A stretch of DNA of 64,000 nucleotides from Sulfitobacter noctilucicola (GCF_000622385.1 NZ_JASD01000008.1:1674001-1738000), one strand, 5' to 3'; shown: positions 46,908-57,247, counted from the first letter of the stretch. Translations and numbers: made by a program. Notes: generated by a model from the letters alone, not told the origin.

Positions 46908-47888
46908 TTATGCGGCGTGCTTGCGGTGATGCAAGCGCCGCGCCTTGAGCGTGTTTCGTTTGATCCTTTCTCTTTGGTTTAGAATGGCTTGTGAGCGTCC
47001 GAAGTAGACATCGGACGGCGTGACGTTGTTCAGGCTCTCATGATAACGCTGGTGATTATAGTGATCGACGAAGGCTTCGATCTGCGCTTCAAGATCGCCG
47101 GGCAAGAAGTAGTTTTCCAGCAGGATACGGTTCTTCAGGGTTTGATGCCAGCGCTCAATCTTGCCCTAGGTTTGGGGATGATACGGAGCACCGCGTGAGT
47201 GCTTCATTCCCTTGTCCTGCAGCCATTCGGCCAAATCGCCAGAGACGTAGCTGGATGCGTTGTCACTCAGCAGACGCGGCTTGTGAACGACATGAACTTG
47301 GTCGCAGCCTGATGCCTGCAAAGCCAGTTCCAGCCAGTCCGTCACATCCTCTGCCCTCATGTTCGTGCAGAGCTTCCACGAGATGATGTAGCGGCTGTAA
47401 TCGTCCAGGATTGTGCTGAGATAGAACCAGCCCCAGCCCAGAACTATTAGGTAAGTGAAGTCCGTCTGCCAAAGTTGGTTGATGGCTGTGGTTTTGTCTT
47501 TGGACTCGTTGGCGACCTTGATCACGATGAAGGCCGGGCTGGTGATCAGATCATGCGCCTTCAACACACGATAAACCGAAGTCTCTGATACAAAGTAACT
47601 TTCTGTATCCGTGAACGTCACCGCCAGCTCTCGCGGCGAAAGCTCTGTTTCCTTCAGCGCCAGCTTGACGACCTTGCGCCGCACTTCGTCCGGGATTCGG
47701 TTCCAGGCATACTTTGGCTTGGGAGATTGGTCTCTTAATCCAGCCTCACCACGCTGCAGATACCTGTCATACCAACGGTAGAATGTGGTGCGGGGAACAC
47801 CGAGCTTCGCCAATGTTTGGCGGGCCGACAGATGACTTTCTTCGACCAGCCGGATGATCTCCAGTTTCTCAGATGCAGCGTACCTCAT
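46908..47888 (-). pseudogene. IS3 transposase orfB with in-frame amber codon
   Basis: The rve/DDE transposase reads from MRYAASEKLEIIRL through LWQTDFTYL (first Asp) and LSDNASSYV (second Asp) to HPQT. There a TAG at 47166-47168 interrupts the frame. The same frame resumes with GKIERWHQTLKN, which carries the catalytic Glu, and ends with a normal stop at 46908. The family has Gln here, so a single CAG-to-TAG change explains the break. Without suppression the protein lacks its third catalytic residue. Confidence 0.87.
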
Positions 47889-48286
47889 TCGTGGTTGTCC
47901 CCATCTCCCAGCATGCCTTTTTTGAGCAAGCGAAGTTCGAGCGTTTGTTCTGCCACAACTTCCTTCAGGTCTCGGGCCTCACGACGCAGATCCTTCACCT
48001 CGTCGGTGTTGGCCGCGCGGGCCGTGTCGCCTGCCAGCCGCTTCTTCCCAGCTTCCATGAAGTCCTTAAACCATTTGTAGTAAACCCCCTCACGGCGGCA
48101 CAGCTCTGCAATGCTTTCCTCGCCACGCAGGCCCGCCAAGACGATGCGGATTTTCTCTTCAGCTGAATACTGTTTACGCGTGGCGCGTTTGATGTCTTTG
48201 ACGATCTTCTCGCCAGGGCTCTCGGTTATCTTTCTCATCGTCCACTCCTCAGTGGTTACGATGAGCCAGAAACACTCTCTTATCAA
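47885..48286 (-). CDS. IS3 transposase orfA (helix-turn-helix)
   Basis: This is the 133-residue orfA of the IS3 element, or about 117 residues from the internal Met at MRKITESPGEK. It has a helix-turn-helix (RRKQYSAEEKIRIVLAG-like start, then ESIAELCRREGVYYKWF) and a coiled coil near the C-terminus (EVKDLRREARDLKEVVAEQ). Its stop overlaps the orfB start (ATGA). The gene looks intact even though orfB is broken. Confidence 0.82.
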   Translation of the reverse strand: MIRECFWLIVTTEEWTMRKITESPGEKIVKDIKRATRKQYSAEEKIRIVLAGLRGEESIAELCRREGVYYKWFKDFMEAGKKRLAGDTARAANTDEVKDLRREARDLKEVVAEQTLELRLLKKGMLGDGDNHE

Positions 48287-48395
48287 ATTGCCCTATTTGG
48301 ACCCATAAGTGCTCACGTCAGACAGTCTTTTGCATTTCATGAAACGCAATCTTGCGCATTTTTTCTAAGGAAGGGTCGATTACCTTCAAATTTTT

Positions 48396-48412
48396 TGGTG
48401 CATGATGCATCA
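48396..48412. promoter_or_regulatory. GntR-type operator candidate upstream of the deacetylase operon
   Basis: The 17-mer TGGTGCATGATGCATCA contains the perfect 10-bp palindrome TGATGCATCA. It matches the site at 61479-61495 at 15 of 17 positions. It ends 101 bases before the deacetylase start, almost the same distance as the other copy from its gene. Confidence 0.75.
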
Positions 48413-48513
48413 TTATTGTTGATGCGCTAGATAATCTCTGTAACAGTTCACCTCATGATGCGAGGGATTGCACGAAGCGCCCGGCGGATCCGCTATAGAA
48501 AAAGGAACAGCAG

Positions 48514-49542
48514 ATGAAAGCATTCTTCGATGAGCGCCAACTGGGCCATGCGCCTTCGTTCTATTTTCGACGTGGCGCTGCCATGCCGCATCAGGAACAG
48601 CCTCAACGGGCAGAGATATTGCGTGACATGTTGCTGCGTGAAGGGTTCGAGGTTGCTGCGCCGCAAGATCACGGCCTGGACCCGATTAAAGCGATCCACA
48701 ATCCCGATTACGTTGACTTTTTGCCCGATGCCCACGCCCGTTTTGTTGAAAGCGCCGGGGAGGATGCGCTGGCAATACCCACAATGCACCCTGGCCGGCG
48801 TCGCGGTAAGGAACCGGCCGATATTCACGGGCAATTAGGCTGGTGGATGACGGATACGTCAACACCGCTGACCGAAGGTTCCTGGGATGCGGCGTATTGG
48901 TCGGCGCAAACGGCAATTGAGGCCGCCGAAGAGATCTTAAGCGGTGAACGCGCGGCCTATGCGCTGTGTCGCCCGCCGGGGCACCACGCGATGCGCGATT
49001 GCTCTAACGGGTTTTGTTTCTTTAACAACGCCTGCATTGCCGCAAACTACTTGCGCCAGAAATTCAACAAGGTCGCGCTGATCGACATTGACGTGCACAC
49101 AGGAAACGGGTCGCTGGATATTTTGTACGAACGGGGTGATATCTTCTTTTGTTCATTACATCCCGATCCCGCAAATTACCCTACATTTTACCTCGGCCAT
49201 GCGGACGAGACAGGCGAGGGTGAAGGTGCCGGAAAGTCACTGAACATCTTGCTTGAGATGGGCGCGGATGAAGCAGCGGTACTAGAGGCGTTGGATCGAG
49301 GGATCGCAGCCATCAGCGACTTTGGTGCCGAAGCGCTTGTTGTCTCGCTAGGGTTTGACATGGCCGCGGACGATCCCTTGGCGGGCGTCGCGGTGCATGC
49401 AAAAGGCTTTGGCCAGATGGCCGACCGCCTTGCTGCTATGAGTCTGCCGACTGTGCTGGTGCAAGAGGGCGGATACCTTGGCCCTTCGCTTGATGACAAT
49501 GCGCAATCCTTTCTCACGTCCTTTCGCGCGGCCCTAAAGTGA
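48514..49542 (+). CDS. acetylpolyamine amidohydrolase-like deacetylase (HDAC fold)
   Basis: This 342-residue zinc amidohydrolase of the histone-deacetylase superfamily is closest in layout to AphA of Mycoplana ramosa (as I recall it, about 341 residues). CRPPGHHA carries the paired His and the DIDVHTGNG block gives Asp/His zinc ligands. LGFDMAADDPL gives the last Asp, and QEGGY supplies the catalytic Tyr. All are intact. It should remove acetyl or similar acyl groups from an amine such as a polyamine. The ATG follows AAAGGA. It heads a + strand unit with a kinase, a PLP enzyme and an SDR. Confidence 0.88.
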   Translation: MKAFFDERQLGHAPSFYFRRGAAMPHQEQPQRAEILRDMLLREGFEVAAPQDHGLDPIKAIHNPDYVDFLPDAHARFVESAGEDALAIPTMHPGRRRGKEPADIHGQLGWWMTDTSTPLTEGSWDAAYWSAQTAIEAAEEILSGERAAYALCRPPGHHAMRDCSNGFCFFNNACIAANYLRQKFNKVALIDIDVHTGNGSLDILYERGDIFFCSLHPDPANYPTFYLGHADETGEGEGAGKSLNILLEMGADEAAVLEALDRGIAAISDFGAEALVVSLGFDMAADDPLAGVAVHAKGFGQMADRLAAMSLPTVLVQEGGYLGPSLDDNAQSFLTSFRAALK

Positions 49543-49588
49543 GGGCACTCACCGTCGGTGGGACGGCGGCGTACCGGAGTGATCCCTG

Positions 49589-50671
49589 ATGATAAGGGCT
49601 GCGGGAAAATCCGACCTTCATTCTGAACTGTTGAGCCATGATGCCCCCGACATCAGCGCCGCGCGCGCGGCAGAAATCGCGCGTGATGTTTTTGGTGTTG
49701 CCGGTACGGTCAAATGTCTGACGGCGGAAAAGGATGCGAACTTTTGCATCCGGCCTGATGGCGGTAATCCCCTACTGCTGAAAATCAGCAATGCTGCGGA
49801 GGCGCGCGGCGTGATCGACATGCAGACAGCCGCCTTGATCCACCTTCAGTCGGTGGATCCGTCCTTGCCAGTCCCGCAGGTGTATAACGCCCTAAATGGG
49901 AATACCGCGCAGCTCGTCCTTGGCGCAGACGGGCGCGAGCACGTGGTCCGGATGCTCAGCTTTCTTGAAGGTCGTGTTTTAAGCAATGGACCCGTAGCCG
50001 ACGGAGTGCATCGTGAAATCGGTGCATTGCTGGCGCGGCTCAATGTCGCGATGCGGGGGTTTGCGCATCCATCAGCGGACCATGTGCTGCAATGGGATAT
50101 CAAGCAGGCATCGCTGTTACGTCCGATGTTGCCCGCGATCCAAGACAGTGACCTGCACAAAAGGCTGACCGCGCTAATTGATCGCTTTGATCTAAAGATC
50201 GCGCCGAAACTCAGTCAACAGCGGGCGCAGGTTGTTCATAATGATTTCAATCCGCACAACTTGCTGGTTAATGATATAGGCGCGCCGTATTTGTCAGGCA
50301 TTATCGACTTTGGCGATATGGTCCACACGCATATCGCCTGCGACCTGGCGGTGGCCTGTGCCTATCAGATTGCGCATGGCGCAGAGCCGCTATTTCATAT
50401 CGCGCAGATCCTGCGCGGGTATTCTTCGGTTCTGTCGCTGGAAGAACCTGAAATTGACCTGCTGCCCGAACTAATATGCCTGCGCCACGCGACGACCCTC
50501 ATCATCGGGGCGATGCGCGCGAAACGCTATCCAGAAAACGCAGCCTATATCCTGCGCAATTCAAACAACGCGCTGCATGGATTGGCCGCAATGGATCTGC
50601 TGGGAATTGAGGCGGCGCGAGATGTGTTGCACCGCGCAGCACAGCCAAACGAACGGAGTGAGCCAAAATGA
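49589..50671 (+). CDS. phosphotransferase, hydroxylysine-kinase-like
   Basis: This is a 360-residue kinase of the aminoglycoside-phosphotransferase/APH fold. The Brenner motif HNDFNPHN is near residue 215 and DFGDM near 235. Its layout resembles animal hydroxylysine kinase (AGPHD1), and the next gene resembles the AGXT2L phospho-lyase family that acts on O-phosphorylated amino alcohols. It may phosphorylate a hydroxyl group on an amino compound. The ATG at 49589 follows CGGAG, and the stop overlaps the next ATG. Homoserine or choline kinase are alternatives. Confidence 0.85.
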   Translation: MIRAAGKSDLHSELLSHDAPDISAARAAEIARDVFGVAGTVKCLTAEKDANFCIRPDGGNPLLLKISNAAEARGVIDMQTAALIHLQSVDPSLPVPQVYNALNGNTAQLVLGADGREHVVRMLSFLEGRVLSNGPVADGVHREIGALLARLNVAMRGFAHPSADHVLQWDIKQASLLRPMLPAIQDSDLHKRLTALIDRFDLKIAPKLSQQRAQVVHNDFNPHNLLVNDIGAPYLSGIIDFGDMVHTHIACDLAVACAYQIAHGAEPLFHIAQILRGYSSVLSLEEPEIDLLPELICLRHATTLIIGAMRAKRYPENAAYILRNSNNALHGLAAMDLLGIEAARDVLHRAAQPNERSEPK

Positions 50672-51987
50672 GCATGGCAAATGCGTATAACGCCGACCAA
50701 GACACGACGTTGGGCGCGCAGGATGCGGCGTTGATTGCGCGCCGTACCGCCGCACTTGGTCCGGCGTATCGGTTGTTCTACCAAGAACCGCTCCATCTGG
50801 TGCGCGGCGAAGGGGTTTGGCTTTGGGATACATCTGGCAAGGAGTATCTGGATGCTTATAACAACGTTGCTTCGGTCGGTCATTGCCACCCCAAGGTTGT
50901 CAAGGCCATCAGCGGACAGTTAGGTATCCTGAACACTCACACGCGATATCTGCATGACAGTGTGGTCACTTATGCCGAGCGGCTGTTGTCGACGATGCCG
51001 GCAGAACTGGCCCATGCCATGTTCACCTGTACAGGGTCGGAAGCCAACGATCTGGCACTGCGCATTGCGCGGTCTTACACCAAACGCGAAGGTATTATCG
51101 TCACTAAGTATGCCTATCACGGCGTCACGGAAGCAGTATCGCAACTGTCTCCTTCGCTTGGCGCTTATGGAACTGAAACGCCACGTGTGGCGATGATCCC
51201 TGCGCCGGATGGGGCTGGGACGTCAGCGGGGGAAGAGGGTGCCAAGTTTGCCGCAGAGCTTGCCAAAGCGATTGCAGCGTTGCGTGCGACGGGGATCGAA
51301 CCGGCAGCATTGATTGTTGATACCGTATTTTCAAGCGACGGTCTGTTTACCGATCCAGTGGGTTTTTTGGAACCAGCCGCAGATCTTATCCGCGCGGAAG
51401 GAGGGCTCTTTATTGCCGATGAGGTGCAGGCCGGATTTGGGCGAACCGGCGACGCTATGTGGGGATTTCAGCGGCACGGGCTGATCCCCGATTTGGTGAG
51501 CATGGGCAAACCGATGGGTAACGGCTTTCCAGTGGCTGGCGTCGCGATGCGCCCTGACTTGATTGCTGAATTTGGCACCAAAGCGCGCTATTTCAATACA
51601 TTCGGCGGCAACCCTGTGGCTGCGGCTGCAGGCATGGCGGTTCTAGACGTTTTACGGGATGAAGGGTTGCTGGAGAATTCAAAACAAATTGGCGGGTTTC
51701 TAAAGGCCGAACTGGAAACACTTTGCGCAAAGCGGAATGATGTTGCTGCTGTCCGTGGGGCCGGATTGTTTCTGGCTGTGGACATCGCATCGCAGGACGG
51801 CGAATGCACGCTGGATGCCGCGCGTGCCATCGCCGTGGTCAACCACATGCGCGCGAACGGCGTTTTGATCAGTGCGACCGGTCCGCATGCCAGTACTTTG
51901 AAAATTCGACCGCCGCTCGTGTTACAAAAGGACCAAGCATGCCAGCTACTGACTGCAATCAGTGACGCATTTGATGCTACGGCATAA
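50668..51987 (+). CDS. class III PLP enzyme, AGXT2L phospho-lyase-like
   Basis: This 439-residue fold-type I PLP protein has FIADEVQAGFGRTG near residue 250, the PLP Lys in VSMGKPMGNGFP near 278, and YFNTFGGNPVAAA near 310. The last two segments are typical of the AGXT2L1/2 branch, which eliminates phosphate from phosphoethanolamine or 5-phosphohydroxylysine instead of transaminating. Its coupling (ATGA overlap) to a hydroxylysine-kinase-like gene supports that reading. An ordinary class III aminotransferase is the alternative. Confidence 0.87.
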   Translation: MSMANAYNADQDTTLGAQDAALIARRTAALGPAYRLFYQEPLHLVRGEGVWLWDTSGKEYLDAYNNVASVGHCHPKVVKAISGQLGILNTHTRYLHDSVVTYAERLLSTMPAELAHAMFTCTGSEANDLALRIARSYTKREGIIVTKYAYHGVTEAVSQLSPSLGAYGTETPRVAMIPAPDGAGTSAGEEGAKFAAELAKAIAALRATGIEPAALIVDTVFSSDGLFTDPVGFLEPAADLIRAEGGLFIADEVQAGFGRTGDAMWGFQRHGLIPDLVSMGKPMGNGFPVAGVAMRPDLIAEFGTKARYFNTFGGNPVAAAAGMAVLDVLRDEGLLENSKQIGGFLKAELETLCAKRNDVAAVRGAGLFLAVDIASQDGECTLDAARAIAVVNHMRANGVLISATGPHASTLKIRPPLVLQKDQACQLLTAISDAFDATA

Positions 51988-51999
51988 CCAAGATTGGAC

Positions 52000-52755
52000 A
52001 TGGATCAAATGACACCGCTCGAAACGGGGCAGCGTACGCTTCTTTTGACAGGGGCCAGCCGGGGTATTGGCCATGCAACGGCCAAGAAGTTTTTAAATGA
52101 AGGTTGGCGGGTGATCGGATGTTCGCGCCAGCCATTTTCAGGAGAATGCCCCTGGCCTGGTGGCTCGGATGACCACATTCAGGTCGATCTGAGCGATCCT
52201 CAAAACACCATGGAAGCTGTAAACGAGGTTAAACAAAAGCTGAATGGCAGCCCCTTGCATGCTTTGGTAAACAACGCAGGAATTTCCCCCAAAGGCCCTG
52301 AGGGCGAGCGGTTGAGCACGCTGGACACCGATTTGCGGGCCTGGGGCGAGGTGTTCCATGTTAATTTCTTTGCGTCGGTTGTTCTCGCGCGCGGACTTCA
52401 GAACGAATTGTCGAGCGGCAAGGGCGCGATCGTGAACGTTACCTCAATTGCCGGTTCGCGCGTGCATCCGTTTGCAGGGGCCGCATATGCAACATCAAAA
52501 GCGGCGTTGGCTGCATTGACCCGTGAAATGGCACATGACTTTGGTCCGCTTGGCGTGCGGGTAAATGCCATCGCCCCCGGCGAGGTTGAAACCAGCATCC
52601 TGAGCGAGGGAACAGACAGGATCGTGGCCAAATTGCCAATGCGGCGTTTGGGGCAACCAAGCGAAGTCGCAAACACCATCTTCTTTTTGTGCACAGAACA
52701 GAGTTCTTACGTGTCAGGCGCGGAGATCGAAGTGAACGGCGCGCAGCATGTCTAA
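52000..52755 (+). CDS. short-chain dehydrogenase/reductase
   Basis: This 251-residue SDR has the cofactor motif GASRGIG near residue 18, NNAGISPKG near 90 and the catalytic YATSK near 163. It starts at ATG 52000 (52009 is also possible), 13 bases after the PLP enzyme, so it is the last gene of that + strand unit. Its stop overlaps the stop of the convergent 2-hydroxyacid dehydrogenase. The substrate is unknown; it may reduce or oxidise the semialdehyde or alcohol formed by the unit. Confidence 0.87.
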   Translation: MDQMTPLETGQRTLLLTGASRGIGHATAKKFLNEGWRVIGCSRQPFSGECPWPGGSDDHIQVDLSDPQNTMEAVNEVKQKLNGSPLHALVNNAGISPKGPEGERLSTLDTDLRAWGEVFHVNFFASVVLARGLQNELSSGKGAIVNVTSIAGSRVHPFAGAAYATSKAALAALTREMAHDFGPLGVRVNAIAPGEVETSILSEGTDRIVAKLPMRRLGQPSEVANTIFFLCTEQSSYVSGAEIEVNGAQHV

Positions 52756-53729
52756 TATCCGGCTGCCGTGTTTACCGCAGTGGAGGGGCGCTCCCCCGCA
52801 GATAGTTCGCGCACCGAACGGTCCAGCGCCTGGGCGACGGCAGAAGGTGAGGTAACGGATGCTTCGTGCGGGGTGATGACAATTTTGGGATGGCCCCAGA
52901 AGGGGTGGTCTTTGGGCAAGGGTTCGACACGGAAAACATCAAGGGACGCGCCGGAGAGCTGGCCCGAGTCAAGGGCATGAAGCAGATCATCTTCAACAAG
53001 ATGCTGACCGCGCGCGAGTTGGATCAGTGCCGCACCTTTTGGCATTGCGTCAAACAAATCAGAGTTGAGGATGTCGAGCGTGGCGTCGGTCATGGGCAGA
53101 ATATTGATCAAGATATCAGAGCGTGCCGCAACCTGCTGTATGGCGCCAGGGCCAGCGATGCGGGAGACACCATCTTCGCTGGTGCCCGCTGTGCGGGTGG
53201 CAACAACCACGTTGAACCCCAAAGCACCAACCGCGGCTGCAATCGTGCGCCCCATCAGCCCATAGCCTAATATCCCGACAGTAATTGTCGACGGTGGTCG
53301 CAGTGTTTTCAGGCTGATACGCTCCCAATCTTTGTTAGCCTGCGCAGCCAGATAACATCCCATATGGCGGTGATGCCAGACCACATTCCAGACGGCAAAT
53401 CCTGCCATGACTGCAGCTTGTTCGTGATCGTGGACCCGCGTAACAACCGCCGATTCCGGTAGACCCGGGGTGCGCAGTACGCCATCAACACCAGCTGCGA
53501 TAACTTGAACCAATTCGATGTTGGGATAGGCCTCAAACGCGTCGTCCGTCGGTTGCCAAACAAGCGCAAAGCGGATGCGGGCAGGGTCCGGCACATCCTC
53601 GGGGCGGTACATCCGAATGTTTGGAAGAGCGTCCATTTCGCTGCCAAAAAGTTCCGGCAGATCCAACTTTGAGCATAGATAGACGCCTTCCATCACTTCT
53701 GTACTGAGCTGGCTTTGTGAACCACTCAT
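52752..53729 (-). CDS. D-2-hydroxyacid dehydrogenase family protein
   Basis: This is a 325-residue NAD-dependent dehydrogenase. The Rossmann motif GILGYGLMG is near residue 150. The catalytic Arg is in QLARGQ, the Glu in RVEPLPKDHP and the His in VITPHEASVT. Glyoxylate/hydroxypyruvate reductase-like enzymes have this layout. The ATG at 53729 overlaps the ABC ATPase stop. It is the last gene of the Dpp-type operon and converges on the SDR gene with a four-base stop overlap. Confidence 0.88.
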   Translation of the reverse strand: MSGSQSQLSTEVMEGVYLCSKLDLPELFGSEMDALPNIRMYRPEDVPDPARIRFALVWQPTDDAFEAYPNIELVQVIAAGVDGVLRTPGLPESAVVTRVHDHEQAAVMAGFAVWNVVWHHRHMGCYLAAQANKDWERISLKTLRPPSTITVGILGYGLMGRTIAAAVGALGFNVVVATRTAGTSEDGVSRIAGPGAIQQVAARSDILINILPMTDATLDILNSDLFDAMPKGAALIQLARGQHLVEDDLLHALDSGQLSGASLDVFRVEPLPKDHPFWGHPKIVITPHEASVTSPSAVAQALDRSVRELSAGERPSTAVNTAAGY

Positions 53730-55363
53730 CGTGCGGCCTCCCTTTGCGCAGCGAGCGCCCGTTCATGATCCTTGCCCGGAATCGCATCCAGCAATGATTT
53801 AGTGTAGTCCGTTTGCGGTGCGCCGAGTACCTGGGCAGAAGGGCCGAATTCTACCATTTTGCCGCGTTGCATGACGATAATCCGGTCACATACCTGCGCG
53901 GCCACACGCAGATCGTGCGTAATAAAGATCATCGACAGGTTCAGTTGTGACTTGAGGTCGGCCAGCAGGTCAAGGATTTGCGCCTGAATAGAAACATCAA
54001 GGGCTGAAACGGCCTCATCCGCGACGATCACCTCGGGATTGAGTGCAAGTGCGCGGGCGATGCCGACACGCTGACGCTGTCCGCCCGAAAACTCATGCGG
54101 GAACCGTTCAATCGCCGTTGGATCAAGACCGACAAGCGTCAACAGCTCTTGGGCACGTGTGCGCGCGGTTTGTTTGTCGTCGCCATATGCGATCAGCCCG
54201 TCGGTCAGGATCGTGCCGATGCGCGCACGCGGGTTGAGAGATGAGTATGGATCCTGAAACACCATCTGAATTCGTCGACGGTGCTGGTGCAGGGCCTCGC
54301 CTTTAATCTTGGAAATGTCTTGGCCACCAATTTCGACAACACCCTTTTGAGGATTTAATAGCCGCACGAGGCACCGTCCCAGTGTCGATTTACCGGATCC
54401 GCTTTCGCCGACAATGCCGATCGTTTCGCCCTTGAACAGATCGAAAGTAGCATTTTGAACTGCATCCACCCGCCGTGGTTTGACAAAAAAACCTGAGGTG
54501 CGGCTGGTGAAAGTCATGCTGAGGTCGCGCACGCTGAGGATCGGCACTTCGTCCTCCGGGCTTTGTTTGCCCTGGTGAAACGACAGCCCCGGGATCGCAT
54601 CAAGCAGCGCGCGGGTGTAAGGGTGCTCGGGGTTGAGCAGCACGTCATCCGCCGCGCCGGCCTCGACGACTTTGCCTGTTTGCATCACGATCACACGATC
54701 CGCGATATCCGCCACCACGCCAAAATCATGGGTGATGAACAGCACCGCCATGCCGTGATTTTTCCGCAGCTCTTCGATCAAGTCGAGGATCTGCGCCTGC
54801 GTGGTCACATCCAATGCAGTCGTTGGTTCATCTGCAATCAGGATCTTGGGCTCAAGCGCCAGCGCCATCGCAATCACGACACGTTGGCGTTGCCCGCCCG
54901 ACAGTTGAAACGGATAGGCGCGAATTGTTGTTTCCGGGTCAGGCAGGCCGACCTCGTGCAAGAGTTCCAATGCACGCTTGCGCCGCTCGGGCGGGGTGAG
55001 CAGATTGTGCGCTTCGAACACTTCAGCGATCTGGTCACCAATGCGCATCAACGGGTTCAACGCACTCAGAGGTTCTTGAAAGATCATTGCGATATCACGA
55101 CCGCGCAGGGCGATCATCTCTCGCTCCTCCAGGGTCAGGATATCCTGACCCTGGAACCTGATGCTGCCACCAGCAGCTGTAACACCTTCGGGCAGCAGAC
55201 CCATCAGGGCATTGGCTGACATCGACTTGCCAGAGCCGCTTTCGCCCACGATGCACAGGATTTCACCCGCGTCCAGCGTAAAGGAAACGTCCTCGACCGC
55301 CAACGCACGGTCGGCCCCGGAAGGCAGCGCAATGTTAAGGCTCTCGATTTGCAGTAAGCTCAT
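53726..55363 (-). CDS. fused DppD-DppF-type ABC ATPase
   Basis: This 545-residue protein has two complete peptide-type nucleotide-binding domains. Each half has GESGSGKS, then [10 protein letters not shown] or [18 protein letters not shown] or FSGGQRQR, and a Walker B with DEP/DEA. In Dpp/Opp systems these are usually two separate proteins. The ATG at 55363 overlaps the DppC-like stop; the longer open frame to 55477 overlaps that gene and is not used. It powers import by the permeases upstream. Confidence 0.9.
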   Translation of the reverse strand: MSLLQIESLNIALPSGADRALAVEDVSFTLDAGEILCIVGESGSGKSMSANALMGLLPEGVTAAGGSIRFQGQDILTLEEREMIALRGRDIAMIFQEPLSALNPLMRIGDQIAEVFEAHNLLTPPERRKRALELLHEVGLPDPETTIRAYPFQLSGGQRQRVVIAMALALEPKILIADEPTTALDVTTQAQILDLIEELRKNHGMAVLFITHDFGVVADIADRVIVMQTGKVVEAGAADDVLLNPEHPYTRALLDAIPGLSFHQGKQSPEDEVPILSVRDLSMTFTSRTSGFFVKPRRVDAVQNATFDLFKGETIGIVGESGSGKSTLGRCLVRLLNPQKGVVEIGGQDISKIKGEALHQHRRRIQMVFQDPYSSLNPRARIGTILTDGLIAYGDDKQTARTRAQELLTLVGLDPTAIERFPHEFSGGQRQRVGIARALALNPEVIVADEAVSALDVSIQAQILDLLADLKSQLNLSMIFITHDLRVAAQVCDRIIVMQRGKMVEFGPSAQVLGAPQTDYTKSLLDAIPGKDHERALAAQREAAR

Positions 55364-56199
55364 GATGTTCGCCTCCGAAGGCGTGGATTGAGCGCGTCGT
55401 TCAAGCCCTCGCCAATTAGATTGAGGGAAAGAACCGTCAGGACGATGGCAATGCCGGGGATGAAGCTGAGCCACCATGCGGTGCGCAATACTGTTCGTGC
55501 GGCCCCGATCATATAACCCCAGGACATCACATTCGGATCGCCCAGCCCCAGAAAGCTGAGCGAGCTTTCAAGCAGAATGGCGGTCGCTACCATCAAGGAC
55601 GCAAGAACAATGATGGGGGGCAGTGCGTTGGGCAACACTTGGCGCAGGATGATGCGCAGGTCGCTTTGCCCCGACAATCGGGCTGCCTCAACAAATTCGC
55701 GACTGCGCAGCGATAGGACCTCGCCGCGCACAAGGCGGGCAACAGGCGGCCAGCTGACGATGGCAATCGCAAGGATCACATACCCGAGTGAGGGTTGAAA
55801 GATGGCAAGCAGAACGATCGCCAAGGCAAAGCTGGGGATCGTTTGAAAGAATTCGGTGAAGCGCATCAGCGCATCATCGACCATTCCTGCATAATACCCT
55901 GCCAAAGCCCCGATCGGGATGCCAATCGCCAAGGCCACTACCGTAGAGACAAGTCCCACCAATAGCGAAACACGTGCACCATGGAAAAGCCCGGATAGCA
56001 CATCGCGCCCCAAGGCATCTGTGCCGAGCAGCAGTCCTTCGGTTGAAAACGGCGGCAGAAACGGGCGCTGAACCATTGACCAAGGGCTGCGGGGAAACAG
56101 GATCGGCGCGGCAGCGGCGCAAATGATGACAATAGTCAAAATGACCAAGCCTATGACAGCGCCACGATTTTGGCGAAAGCGGGACCAGAATACGCTCAT
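55360..56199 (-). CDS. peptide-type ABC permease (DppC-like)
   Basis: This is a 279-residue permease with about five to six membrane segments, the N-terminal OppC-type helix (GAVIGLVILTIV) and an EAA loop (EAARLSGQSDLRII) near residue 172. Its start overlaps the DppB-like stop and its stop overlaps the ATPase start. Confidence 0.9.
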   Translation of the reverse strand: MSVFWSRFRQNRGAVIGLVILTIVIICAAAAPILFPRSPWSMVQRPFLPPFSTEGLLLGTDALGRDVLSGLFHGARVSLLVGLVSTVVALAIGIPIGALAGYYAGMVDDALMRFTEFFQTIPSFALAIVLLAIFQPSLGYVILAIAIVSWPPVARLVRGEVLSLRSREFVEAARLSGQSDLRIILRQVLPNALPPIIVLASLMVATAILLESSLSFLGLGDPNVMSWGYMIGAARTVLRTAWWLSFIPGIAIVLTVLSLNLIGEGLNDALNPRLRRRTS

Positions 56200-57167
56200 G
56201 ACGTCAACCTGATGCGAGGATCAACGATACTATAAAGAATATCTGTGATCAGATTAAACAGCAGCACCATCGCTGCAGAGATAAAGAAGACGCCAAGGAT
56301 CACGTTGTAATCGCGTTGGTTGATCGCCTCAAACATTAGCCGCCCGATGCCCGGCCAGGCAAAGACCGTTTCAGTCAGCACAGCACCACCAACAATTTGT
56401 CCCGCTTGCAAGCCGGCTAGTGTTATCACTGGCAGCAGGGCATTGCGCAGGATGTGACGCCGTTGGATGAGTGAATTGCGCAGGCCCTTGGCACGGGCTG
56501 TTTTTACAAAATCTAGGCGCGAGACCTCAAGCATGGAGGCACGGGTCATGCGCATGTAAATGGCGGTAAAGAACAGGCCCAAAGTACCCGCAGGTAAGAT
56601 CAGGTGTTTCCCAATATCCAGAACGCGTTCGAAACCAGTATAGTTTGCGCCAATGGTTTCGTACCCGAATCCTGGCAACCATCCCAGAAAGACAGAGAAC
56701 ACCAAGGACGCCATCAACGCGACCCAGAACAATGGCGTGGCATAAAATAATAAAGCGACACTCGAGATCAGTGTATCCCACCACGTTCCCTGCGCTTGCG
56801 CAGCCAACACGCCAGCGACCACCCCGACTACGATTGAGATTAGAAAGGCCGTTGATGTTAACAGCAATGTGGCAGGCAACCGGTCCCAAATAAGCTCGGC
56901 CACGGGCATTTGCTGGCGATAGGAATATCCCAGATCAAGCTGTATGGCCCCCTTCACATAAGTCCAAAGCTGAACGGAAAAGGGTTGATCCAGACCAAAA
57001 CGCTCTTGTAGGTCCATCAAAAATTTTTCATCTGCCGCACCTGCTTCGCCAGCCATAACCGCGGCGGGATCACCCGGCGCAGCGTGGATCAACACGAAAT
57101 TGAGAACGAGGATCGCGAGCAGAATAAAGACGGCTTTTACAAGCCGTGCCGCGGTGAAGCGTAACAC
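56196..57167 (-). CDS. peptide-type ABC permease (DppB-like)
   Basis: This 323-residue permease starts with the typical MLRFTAARLVKAVF segment and ends with the family signature LFNLITDILYSIVDPRIR. It has a GTG start at 57167. An EAA-like loop (VKTARAKGLRNSLI) is near residue 210. It pairs with the DppC-like protein. Confidence 0.9.
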   Translation of the reverse strand: MLRFTAARLVKAVFILLAILVLNFVLIHAAPGDPAAVMAGEAGAADEKFLMDLQERFGLDQPFSVQLWTYVKGAIQLDLGYSYRQQMPVAELIWDRLPATLLLTSTAFLISIVVGVVAGVLAAQAQGTWWDTLISSVALLFYATPLFWVALMASLVFSVFLGWLPGFGYETIGANYTGFERVLDIGKHLILPAGTLGLFFTAIYMRMTRASMLEVSRLDFVKTARAKGLRNSLIQRRHILRNALLPVITLAGLQAGQIVGGAVLTETVFAWPGIGRLMFEAINQRDYNVILGVFFISAAMVLLFNLITDILYSIVDPRIRLTS

Positions 57168-57247
57168 GATAGCGACCTTTCGGTACCTGGAGGAAAGAGG
57201 GGATCACCGCGCCAATCTGTCGGCACGATGATCGTTCGCGGATGGCG

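Larger units (their letters stand above)
46834..48324 (-). mobile_element. IS3-family insertion sequence (about 1.49 kb)
   Basis: This element has orfA (47885-48286) and orfB (46908-47888) on the minus strand. Imperfect terminal inverted repeats share TGTC at the tips and GGGTCCA about 20 bases in, at 46834-46860 and 48298-48324. No target-site duplication is obvious. It has landed in an IS110 gene. Confidence 0.82.
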
